In this document: one piece after another, positions 1-6,526 of the stretch | Layout: every line of letters begins with the position of its first letter | Position numbering within the stretch: the first letter of the stretch is position 1 | Assembly (NCBI RefSeq): GCF_030269365.1 | Contig: NZ_BSTF01000008.1 | Location: 1 to 64,000, forward strand | From: Lentzea sp. NBRC 102530 | GTDB taxonomy: Bacteria; Actinomycetota; Actinomycetes; Mycobacteriales; Pseudonocardiaceae | Direction: 5' to 3' | Length of the DNA stretch: 64,000 bases | Translations under genes and position numbers: made by a program | The notes under the pieces: model-generated | Told to the model about the DNA's origin: nothing | What the model saw: only the letters and a program-made list of their open reading frames with translations | The model's database searches: none

Positions 1-232
1 GGTGAACACCCTGGCAGCGGTCCCCACCAGACCAGACGACAGATCTTCGGAAAGACACAAGGTCAGTCAAGCCACGAGTCAGACCAGCCCAGCGAGAACC
101 ACCACACACATCCTCACTGTCAAGCCCGATCTCTATCGTCGCGCAGCGGCGATGACGAAACCAAAGCTCGTCTCAAGTCTTTGCGCCGAACGCAACCACC
201 AACGCAACGCGACCATGGCAACCCCAGCTCTC
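1..232. other. No gene recognised; relatively AT-rich intergenic stretch
   Basis: This stretch is clearly less GC-rich than the coding sequence beside it. The only open frame spanning it (plus strand, roughly positions 2-256) has no recognisable domain and runs through the operator palindrome, so I treat it as non-coding. It probably holds the upstream promoter region of the ABC operon that follows. Confidence 0.5.
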
Positions 233-268
233 AGCACCCTTTCACTAGTTACCTAGTGAAAGGGTGCT
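233..268. promoter_or_regulatory. Perfect 16-bp-arm palindrome, probable operator of the GntR/YtrA regulator
   Basis: Left arm AGCACCCTTTCACTAG (233-248) and right arm CTAGTGAAAGGGTGCT (253-268) are exact reverse complements around a 4-nt spacer TTAC. A -10-like TACGGT (268-273) follows directly and is 7 nt from the ATG at 281. A protein bound here would cover the core promoter. GntR proteins bind inverted repeats, and a YtrA-type GntR is encoded three genes downstream, so autoregulation is the natural inference. No poly-T tract follows, so it does not look like a terminator. Confidence 0.7.
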
Positions 269-273
269 ACGGT
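268..273 (+). promoter_or_regulatory. Predicted -10 box (TACGGT) of a leaderless promoter
   Basis: TACGGT matches the actinobacterial TANNNT -10 pattern. It lies 7 nt before the ATG at 281, and no purine-rich ribosome-binding site fits between them. Transcription would start at or next to the A of the ATG. This decides the start of the first ABC ATPase against the in-frame GTG at 272. Confidence 0.5.
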
Positions 274-280
274 GGTGCCC

Positions 281-1015
281 ATGACGCAGAGGGAACCCTC
301 GCCGGTCCGGGCGGAGAGCCTGGGCAAGAAGTACTCGAGAGGCTGGGCGCTACGCGACTGCACCCTGGAGATCCCCGCAGGCAGAACAGTCGCGCTGGTA
401 GGCCCGAACGGCGCCGGCAAGAGCACCCTGATGGGCATGATCACCGGCCTCCTGCACCCCACCACGGGCAGGATCGAGGTGTTCGGCAGCACCCCGACCG
501 GCCGCGGAATGCACGACGAAGTCGCCTTCCTGACCCAGGCCAAGCCGCTGTACCCGCAGTTCACCGTCGCTGACACGCTCAGCTACGGCCGGCACACCAA
601 CCCGAACTGGGACCAGGCGTACGCCGAGGAACTGGTGGAGAAGGCCCAAGTGCCGTTCGCGGCCAAGACGGGCACGCTGTCGGGCGGCCAGCGCACGAGG
701 GTCGCGCTGGCACTCGCGCTGGGTAAGCGCCCCCGCCTCCTGATGCTCGACGAACCGCTCGCGGACCTGGACCCGCTGGCCCGCGAGAACGTGGTGCGGA
801 TGCTCGCCCAGGAGTGCCGGACGAACGGCATCACGGTGTTGCTGTCGTCGCACGTGCTGGCGGAGCTGGAAGACGTGTGCGACCACCTGGTGCTGCTGGC
901 GGACGGCCAGGTCCGGCTGGCGGGCGATGTCGCGACCCTGCTGCGGGCCTTCCCCGAGCACCGGACGCTCAGCGGGCTCGCGCTCGCGCACATGCGGAAC
1001 GAGGTGGCGGCATGA
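281..1015 (+). CDS. ABC transporter ATP-binding protein (YtrB-like)
   Basis: This is a cytoplasmic ATPase of 244 residues that energises the membrane protein encoded next. Walker A GPNGAGKS is at residues 41-48, followed by an intact signature LSGGQRTR, Walker B LLMLDEP with the D-loop, and the switch histidine in SSHVL. I chose ATG 281 because a -10-like TACGGT lies 7 nt upstream and there is no ribosome-binding site; GTG 272 is the alternative. The stop overlaps the permease start (ATGA), so the two are translationally coupled. The order ATPase-permease-GntR-ATPase resembles Bacillus ytr-type operons, which respond to cell-envelope antibiotics. The substrate cannot be read from the sequence. 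Confidence 0.85.
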   Translation: MTQREPSPVRAESLGKKYSRGWALRDCTLEIPAGRTVALVGPNGAGKSTLMGMITGLLHPTTGRIEVFGSTPTGRGMHDEVAFLTQAKPLYPQFTVADTLSYGRHTNPNWDQAYAEELVEKAQVPFAAKTGTLSGGQRTRVALALALGKRPRLLMLDEPLADLDPLARENVVRMLAQECRTNGITVLLSSHVLAELEDVCDHLVLLADGQVRLAGDVATLLRAFPEHRTLSGLALAHMRNEVAA

Positions 1016-1980
1016 CGTGGGTCGTGTGGCGGCAGCAGCGGACGTTGTTCCTCACGCTCGCCATCGGGCTGGTCGTCGGAGTGGTCACCGTCCTCGTGCT
1101 GCGGGCCGGGTCGATGGCCGACCTCACCACGCGCGGGCTCCTCGGCTGCGTGGGCAAGGGGATCTACGAATGCCGCGTTCCGGCGGCCGCCGAGTTCCAG
1201 CTCGCCTGGTTCGAGAAGATGCACATCGCGGCGGTCACGGTGCTCGCGGCGCCGTTGCTGATCGGGGTGTTCGTCGGCGCGCCGTTGTTCGCGCGGGAGT
1301 ACGAGCACGGCACGCACGCGCTGGCGTTCACGCAGTCGGTGAGCCGGACGCGGTGGATGGTCGCCAAGTTCGTGGTGACGGCGGTGCCCGCGCTGACAGC
1401 CGTGGTGGTGTGGCAGGTCGTCGTGCACAGCTGGATGGACGCGGTGGGCAACCTCGGGCCGCTCGGCCTCGGGCCGTTCTACGGCACGATCTTCGACGGC
1501 CGGAGCGTCTCGCCGGTCGCGTACACGCTCTTCGCCTTCACGCTGGGCATGCTCGCGGGGGCGGTGTTCAAGCGCACGGTCGTGGCGATGACGGTGACGC
1601 TCGGGCTGTACGTCGTGGTGCGGGCGGTGGCCCTGCAGACGCGCGAACACCTGCTCGCGCCGACCAGGGTGATCAGCGACGAGGTGGTGGGCGCCCAGGT
1701 GGAACGCGGGCCGCTGTACGTGGCGAGCGGCTACCTCGACGCCAAGGGGCAGGTGGTCGCCGACCCGGCGCCGTTGATGAACTGCGTCGGCAGGGAGGAC
1801 GCGCAGGGCGTCGTCGACACGGCGGCCTGCTTCCGGGAGAACGGGCTGGCGCAGCGGTTCTCCGACGTCATCCCCGTCGAGCAGGCGACGACGCTGCACC
1901 TGGTCGAAGGGTCGATCTTCGTGGGGTGCGCGGTGCTGTTCGTGCTCGGCACGGCGTGGGCCGTGCGCAGGCAGACGTGA
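1012..1980 (+). CDS. ABC transporter permease (ABC-2-like membrane subunit)
   Basis: The protein has 322 residues and about six hydrophobic segments, so it should form the membrane channel of the exporter. An N-terminal anchor follows WVVWRQQRTLF. A cluster of helices occupies the middle, and a stretch of about 90 polar residues containing two Cys lies between the last two helices, so a large external loop is likely. ATG 1012 overlaps the stop of the ATPase by 4 nt; the longer open frame to the left lies inside the ATPase gene and is not used. Typical bacterial ABC-2 permeases have a similar length. No substrate-specific motif is recognisable. Confidence 0.75.
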   Translation: MTWVVWRQQRTLFLTLAIGLVVGVVTVLVLRAGSMADLTTRGLLGCVGKGIYECRVPAAAEFQLAWFEKMHIAAVTVLAAPLLIGVFVGAPLFAREYEHGTHALAFTQSVSRTRWMVAKFVVTAVPALTAVVVWQVVVHSWMDAVGNLGPLGLGPFYGTIFDGRSVSPVAYTLFAFTLGMLAGAVFKRTVVAMTVTLGLYVVVRAVALQTREHLLAPTRVISDEVVGAQVERGPLYVASGYLDAKGQVVADPAPLMNCVGREDAQGVVDTAACFRENGLAQRFSDVIPVEQATTLHLVEGSIFVGCAVLFVLGTAWAVRRQT

Positions 1981-1998
1981 TCGGCGCGGGTGGGCACC

Positions 1999-2004
1999 TA
2001 TGCT
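1999..2004 (+). promoter_or_regulatory. Predicted -10 box (TATGCT) for the GntR gene
   Basis: TATGCT lies 7 nt before the GTG at 2012 and overlaps the competing ATG at 2000. It suggests that the regulator and the second ATPase can also be transcribed separately from the first two genes, as a leaderless mRNA. Confidence 0.4.
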
Positions 2005-2011
2005 GAGCGGC

Positions 2012-2389
2012 GTGATCGAGTTTCGCATCGATCGGCACTCCGGGGTGTCCACCTATCTCCAGATCGCCGCACAGGTCAAGCAGGCCATGCGGATGGGGCT
2101 GCTCGGACCCGGCGACAAGCTGCCGACGGCACGGGAAGTGGTGGAGGCCACCAGGGTCAACCCCAACACCGTGCTGAAGGCCTACCGCGAACTCGAGCAC
2201 GAAGGCCTCGTGGAGGGCAGGCGGGGCATGGGCACGTTCGTCACGGCCTCGCTCGCCACCGACGCGGCCAAGGCCGACGCTCCGCTGCGGCAGGACCTCG
2301 AGAGCTGGATGGACCGCGCGGTCGGCGAGGGGCTGTCCGGCGACGAGGTCGACGCGATCTACACCGACGTGCGGGGCACGCACTACTGA
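2012..2389 (+). CDS. GntR-family transcriptional regulator, YtrA subfamily
   Basis: A short (125-residue) GntR protein made almost entirely of the winged helix. IEFRIDRHSGVSTYLQI begins the N-terminal helix, LPTAREVV...VNPNTVLKAYREL is the helix-turn-helix, and GLVEGRRGMGTFV is the wing. It ends with a short dimerisation tail and lacks the large effector domain of FadR/HutC types, which defines the YtrA group. YtrA-like repressors usually control the ABC exporter operon they sit in. Start GTG 2012 is preferred over ATG 2000 because TATGCT forms a leaderless -10 at the right distance. The likely operator is the palindrome at 233-268. Confidence 0.85.
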   Translation: MIEFRIDRHSGVSTYLQIAAQVKQAMRMGLLGPGDKLPTAREVVEATRVNPNTVLKAYRELEHEGLVEGRRGMGTFVTASLATDAAKADAPLRQDLESWMDRAVGEGLSGDEVDAIYTDVRGTHY

Positions 2390-2414
2390 AGTCCACTGTG
2401 GACCTGGGAGCAGC

Positions 2415-3278
2415 ATGAACGCCAGTCCGGTGCGCGCGGAGAACGTCGCGAAGCACTTCGGGCGCACCAGAGCCGTCGACGAGTGCTCGTTCGCGCTGCC
2501 GGAGGGCAGCGTCACGGGACTGGTCGGGCCGAACGGCGCCGGCAAGAGCACGCTGCTGTCGCTGATCGGCGGGCTCGCGCGGCCCACGCACGGCGAGATC
2601 ACCGTGCACGGCACGCCGGTGCGCGGCCGGATGCACCCCGACGTGTCGTTGCTGACCCAGCAAAGGCCGCTGTACGACCAGTTCACGGTCCGCGAGCTGA
2701 TGCGCGCGGGCGCGGCCATGAACGACCGGTGGTCGGCCGAACGCGCGGACGAGGTGCTCGACCTCCTTGCGGGCGTGGAGAAGGACGCGAAGGTGCGCAC
2801 GCTGTCGGCCGGTGCGCGCACCCAGGTCGCGATCGCGATGGCGTTGGGGCGCCTGCCGAAGGTGCTGCTGCTGGACGAACCGATGGCCGACCTCGACCCG
2901 CTGGCGCGCGACGAGACGTTGCGGATCGTCATGACCGAGGTCGCCGAACGCGGCACGACGGTCCTGCTGTCCTCGCACCTGCTCACCGACCTCGGTGACG
3001 TCTGCGACCACCTGCTGCTGCTCGACGAGGGCCGCGTGCAGCTGTGCGGCGACATCGACGAGGTCCTGGACGAGCACCTGGTCGTCGTCGGGCCCGCCGA
3101 CCAGGACCTGGAACGGGACGGTGTGGTCGACTCCTCCCGCACGTCCCGGCAGGTCACCGCGCTGGTCCGCGGCGGGAGCGTGCCAGCCGGGTGGGAGACG
3201 ACGCGCCCCGACCTCGAAGCGCTCGTGCTCGGCTACCTGCGGGCGTCGCGCACCCGCCGGCGGGTCCGCGCCCAGTAG
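2415..3278 (+). CDS. ABC transporter ATP-binding protein with atypical signature motif
   Basis: Second ATPase of the exporter operon, 287 residues. Walker A GPNGAGKS and Walker B VLLLDEP are intact, and SSHLLTD carries the switch histidine. The signature reads LSAGARTQVAIAMAL instead of LSGGQ, so the second Gly and the Gln are lost. ABC exporters with two different ATPases often have one degenerate site, and that is probably the case here. A C-terminal extension of roughly 70 residues follows the nucleotide-binding domain and is rich in Arg near its end. It probably pairs with the ATPase at 281-1015 on the same permease, but that is inferred from position only. Confidence 0.8.
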   Translation: MNASPVRAENVAKHFGRTRAVDECSFALPEGSVTGLVGPNGAGKSTLLSLIGGLARPTHGEITVHGTPVRGRMHPDVSLLTQQRPLYDQFTVRELMRAGAAMNDRWSAERADEVLDLLAGVEKDAKVRTLSAGARTQVAIAMALGRLPKVLLLDEPMADLDPLARDETLRIVMTEVAERGTTVLLSSHLLTDLGDVCDHLLLLDEGRVQLCGDIDEVLDEHLVVVGPADQDLERDGVVDSSRTSRQVTALVRGGSVPAGWETTRPDLEALVLGYLRASRTRRRVRAQ

Positions 3279-3385
3279 AGCGCCATCCAGCAGGGGAGCA
3301 ACTCAGCAGGGGCCGCTCAGCAGAGAGCAACTCGGCAGAGAGCACCCGGCAGAGAGCAACTCAGCAGGAGAGCGGCTCAGTAGAG
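3279..3385. repeat. Seven imperfect tandem units of about 15 nt between convergent genes
   Basis: Units begin at 3279, 3297, 3313, 3326, 3341, 3355 and 3371 and resemble AGCAACTCAGCAGAG, with lengths of 13-18 nt. The array fills the whole gap between the ABC ATPase (stop 3278) and the minus-strand oxidoreductase, and it runs into the last codons of the latter. No hairpin with a T tract is visible, so it is not an ordinary terminator. Open frames through it are repeats of LLSAE-like peptides and are not convincing genes. Confidence 0.75.
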
Positions 3386-4915
3386 AGCTTTGTGCAGGCC
3401 CTGCACCAGGGTCCGGTAGAGCTCACCGGCCGCGCCCCAGCGGGCGAGCGCCGCCCGTGCCGCGTTCGCGCCGGCCGCGCCGTGCACACCGCCGCCCGGC
3501 CACGCCGACGAGCCCGCGAGGTACAGGCGGTCGAACGGGGTGTCCGCTCGGCCGAGGCCCGGCACCGGGCGGAACACCAGCTGCTGGTGGATGGCGCCGG
3601 TGCCGCCGTTGACCGAGCCGATCTCGGCCGGTCCGAGCACCGAACGGCCGAGGATGCGCGAGCGGAAGCCGGGGGCGCGTTCCTCGATCATCACCTCGAG
3701 GCGGTCGGCGCGGCGCTTCAGGCGGTCCGGTGTCCAGTTCCCGCCCCGCGGCACGTGCGTGTACGCCCACGCGGCCTCGGTGCCCGCCGGGGAACGGGAC
3801 GGATCGGTCGTCGTCATCTGACCCATGACCATGAACGGCGTGCGCGGCACCTTGCCGCAGGCGAGCTCGTGCGCGACGGTCGCGAGGCCGTTCACGTCGC
3901 CGCCGAGGTGGATCGTGCCCGCCCGCGCGGCCTCGGGGTTCCCCCACGGGATCGGGCCCGACAAGGCCCAGTCGACCTTGACGGTGTCGCTGTCCCACTG
4001 GAACCGGCGCAGGTCCTCGGCCAGCCGGGAAGGCAGCGCGTCCGGGCCGAGCAGGTCGAGGTAGAGCGACGGGGCCGGGATGTCGGCGACGACCGCACGG
4101 CGTGCGCGCACGACCGAGCCATCGGCCAGACGCACGCCCACGGCCACGCCGCGCGCGTGCAGCACCTCGGTCACCTCGGCGTTCGTCTCGACGCGGCCAC
4201 CGAACCGGCGCACCAGTGACGCCGTCAGTTCGCCCGCGCCGCCGCGCGGGACCGGGTTGCCGACCTCCTGGCCGAGCATCGCGAGCAGCCAGCCGAACCC
4301 CGCGCCGCCCGCCTGGTCGGGACCGAGGTCGGTGTGCATCGTGTTGCCCGCCAGCAGCAGCCGCGCGCCCTCGCCGTCGAACAGCTCCTCGCCCAGGCGG
4401 CGCACCGGCATCGTCAGCGTGCGGGCCAGCCGCAGGGCCTCGCCGACGCCCGCCGAACGCAGGAGGGAGAGGCCGCCGCGCACGGGTGGAAACGGTTGCA
4501 ACAGAGAGTGAAGTACCGCTTCGCGCACTCGGAGCCACCGCGCGTACTCCGTCTGCCAGCGCTCGCTGTCCGCGTGGGCAAACGTGCCGACGGATTTGGC
4601 CGTTTCCGCGACGTCGCGGGAGAGCAGCGCGACTCGGTCATCCGGCAGAACGTGCGCTAGGACGGCTGGAGCGTGCTGCCACCGCACGTCGAGGTGCAGC
4701 GCGGCGAGCACGGGGGAGCCCAGGCCCAGCGGGTAGAAGGCGCTGTAGACGTCGTTGGTGAAGCCGGGCGCGGTCGTCTCCGCCGACGTCACGGCGCCAC
4801 CAGGGCTGTCCCGCCGCTCCAGCACGAGGACGTCCCAGCCCGCGTCGGCGAGCAGTGCGGCGGCCACCAGCCCGTTCGGTCCTGACCCGATGACGATCGC
4901 GTCGGCCTCGTTCAC
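3377..4915 (-). CDS. FAD/NAD(P)-dependent oxidoreductase, phytoene-desaturase-like family
   Basis: A flavoprotein of 512 residues in the amine-oxidase/phytoene-desaturase superfamily (COG1233 type). The dinucleotide-binding fold is at the very start (IVIGSGPNGLVAAALLADAG), with the acidic strand end VLVLERR and PGG, and the C-terminal FAD motif GSSAWPGGGVHGAAG. GTG 4915 is chosen because GGGGAGG lies 5 nt upstream; the longer ATG form would place that site inside the gene. The substrate is unknown and no carotenoid synthase is nearby. Its 3' end lies in the tandem-repeat array. The gene stands alone, divergent from the binding-protein gene at 5180. Confidence 0.8.
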   Translation of the reverse strand: MNEADAIVIGSGPNGLVAAALLADAGWDVLVLERRDSPGGAVTSAETTAPGFTNDVYSAFYPLGLGSPVLAALHLDVRWQHAPAVLAHVLPDDRVALLSRDVAETAKSVGTFAHADSERWQTEYARWLRVREAVLHSLLQPFPPVRGGLSLLRSAGVGEALRLARTLTMPVRRLGEELFDGEGARLLLAGNTMHTDLGPDQAGGAGFGWLLAMLGQEVGNPVPRGGAGELTASLVRRFGGRVETNAEVTEVLHARGVAVGVRLADGSVVRARRAVVADIPAPSLYLDLLGPDALPSRLAEDLRRFQWDSDTVKVDWALSGPIPWGNPEAARAGTIHLGGDVNGLATVAHELACGKVPRTPFMVMGQMTTTDPSRSPAGTEAAWAYTHVPRGGNWTPDRLKRRADRLEVMIEERAPGFRSRILGRSVLGPAEIGSVNGGTGAIHQQLVFRPVPGLGRADTPFDRLYLAGSSAWPGGGVHGAAGANAARAALARWGAAGELYRTLVQGLHKALY

Positions 4916-5179
4916 GCACGCCTCCCCATAACCGTGTGGGGCAACCATTTCAGATCTTCGGACGTTCGGATGCGTCCGGACGGAGGTGTGGAATGTGACC
5001 GAACACGCCGTATCTCATTTCGTTCGGCACCGAAGAGCTAGCACACTCCGTAGTCGAACGGTAGTCACATGAACCTTACGTGTCTGTGTTCCGTACCACA
5101 TAAGGGGCCATTGTGTGACCCCCGTGTCAATACTGAGCTACCGCTTAGTATGTGTCGATCATTTGACAAGGACTGCTGC
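4916..5179. other. Divergent intergenic region between the oxidoreductase and the binding lipoprotein
   Basis: The 264 nt are AT-richer than their flanks and should carry promoters for both neighbours. A TAGTAT at 5145-5150 could be the plus-strand -10, but no -35 at a normal distance is convincing. AAGGA at 5168-5172 is the ribosome-binding site of the lipoprotein gene. I see no RNA gene here. Confidence 0.4.
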
Positions 5180-6418
5180 ATGCCCTTCCGTCGCGCACTG
5201 CCCACCGCCGCACTGGCGCTCGCCGTCCTCGTGGCCGGCTGCGGTGCGGAGACAACCGAGAAGCCCCAGGTCAAGACGGGGCCGGGCGTGACCGACGACA
5301 CGATCTCGCTCGGCATCCTCACCGACATGACGGGCCCGTTCAAAGGCTCCGCGCTGACCCGCCTGAAGGGCTACGACCTGTACGTCAAGCAGGTCAACGA
5401 CCGCGGCGGCATCTGCGGCCGCAAGATCGAGCTCAAGCAGAAGGACCACGCCTACGACGTCCAGAAGGCGCTCGACGCGTACTTCGACCTCGAGCCGCAG
5501 GTCCTCGGCCTGCTGGAACTCGCGGGCACACCGATGACCGCCGCCATCGAGCCCGACATCATGCAGACCCGCACGCTGACGGCCCCGGCCTCGTGGGCGG
5601 CGTCCCTGCTCGGCAACCCGCACATGATGATCGTCGGCACGACGTACGACCTCGACGTCATCAACGGACTTGATCACTACAAGCGCCGCGGCGTGATCAA
5701 GGAAGGCGACACCGTCGGACACATCTACGCCCAGGGCAGCTACGGCGACAACGCGGTCGAGGGCAGCCGGTTCGTCGGCACGCAGTGGAACATGAAGATC
5801 GCCGAGCAGCCGATCAGCGAGGTCGCCGCCGACCTCAGCCAGCAGGTCGCCGCGCTGAAGGCCCAGGGCGCCAAGGCCGTCGTGCTGAGCACCACCCCGC
5901 CGCAGACCGCCGCCGCCGTGGGCGTCGCCGCCGCGCTGAAGTGGGACGTGCCGTTCCTGGTCAACGTGGTCGGCTTCGACACCGCCATCCTCGACTCGCC
6001 GGTCGGCCCGGCCGTCGAGAAGCAGGTGACCGTGGTGACGTCGGTGGCGCCGTTCACCGGCACGCAGCAGGGCCCGCGCGAGGTCGCGGCGGCGTTCAAC
6101 AAGTACTACCCGAACGACAAGCCGGCGATCTACGTCGACCACGGCTACACCGTCGCGAAGGTGTTCCTGTCGGTGATCGAGAAGGCCTGCCAGAACGGCG
6201 ACCTCTCGCGGGACGGGGTGCTGGACGCGTTCCACAACACCAACGGCCTGGACACGCAGGGGCTGACCGGGGCGCTGCACTACTCGCTCGTCGGACGGCC
6301 CTCGGCCACGCAGTCCTACATCACGAAGGTCGACTCGAAGGTGCCGGGCGGTCTGACCACCGTCGAGGAGCTGTTCGAGTCGGAGCTCGTGAAGGCCAAG
6401 GGCACCCGCGCCAAGTGA
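5180..6418 (+). CDS. Branched-chain-amino-acid-type ABC substrate-binding lipoprotein
   Basis: A 412-residue secreted lipoprotein. The signal peptide ends in the lipobox LVAGC, with the lipidated Cys at residue 21. The mature part has the Peripla_BP_6 (Leu/Ile/Val-binding) layout: DDTISLGILTDMTGPFKG, then KGYDLYVKQVNDRGGICGRKI, then the second lobe. ATG 5180 is supported by AAGGA 7 nt upstream and by the signal peptide; longer in-frame starts would bury it. No permease or ATPase genes are adjacent, so it is an orphan binding protein that must use a transporter encoded elsewhere or act as a sensor. The ligand is unknown; the family also binds amides, aromatics and urea. Confidence 0.85.
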   Translation: MPFRRALPTAALALAVLVAGCGAETTEKPQVKTGPGVTDDTISLGILTDMTGPFKGSALTRLKGYDLYVKQVNDRGGICGRKIELKQKDHAYDVQKALDAYFDLEPQVLGLLELAGTPMTAAIEPDIMQTRTLTAPASWAASLLGNPHMMIVGTTYDLDVINGLDHYKRRGVIKEGDTVGHIYAQGSYGDNAVEGSRFVGTQWNMKIAEQPISEVAADLSQQVAALKAQGAKAVVLSTTPPQTAAAVGVAAALKWDVPFLVNVVGFDTAILDSPVGPAVEKQVTVVTSVAPFTGTQQGPREVAAAFNKYYPNDKPAIYVDHGYTVAKVFLSVIEKACQNGDLSRDGVLDAFHNTNGLDTQGLTGALHYSLVGRPSATQSYITKVDSKVPGGLTTVEELFESELVKAKGTRAK

Positions 6419-6480
6419 GCACCGCACGGCCGCCCCAGGGGTCTGCCGGCCCCGCGGACGCCCTCCCAGCCGCCAAATGA

Positions 6481-6517
6481 GAAACGGGCCCGTCCTGTCG
6501 CCAGGAGGGCCCGTTTC
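6481..6517. terminator. Bidirectional terminator hairpin
   Basis: Arms GAAACGGGCCCGTCCTG (6481-6497) and CAGGAGGGCCCGTTTC (6502-6517) pair over 16 bp with one bulged base and a TCGC loop. It sits between the convergent lipoprotein gene and tex, as a shared terminator would. There is no long U tract, which is common in high-GC actinomycetes. Confidence 0.75.
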
Positions 6518-6526
6518 CCGTCCGTT

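Noticed and set aside
2..256. 84-codon open frame at the left edge
   Set aside because: It has no domain, lies in an AT-rich non-coding stretch, and runs through the operator palindrome.
3154..3345. Short minus-strand frame with LLSAE repeats
   Set aside because: It is generated by the 15-nt tandem repeat and the end of the ABC ATPase gene; there is no start signal or domain.
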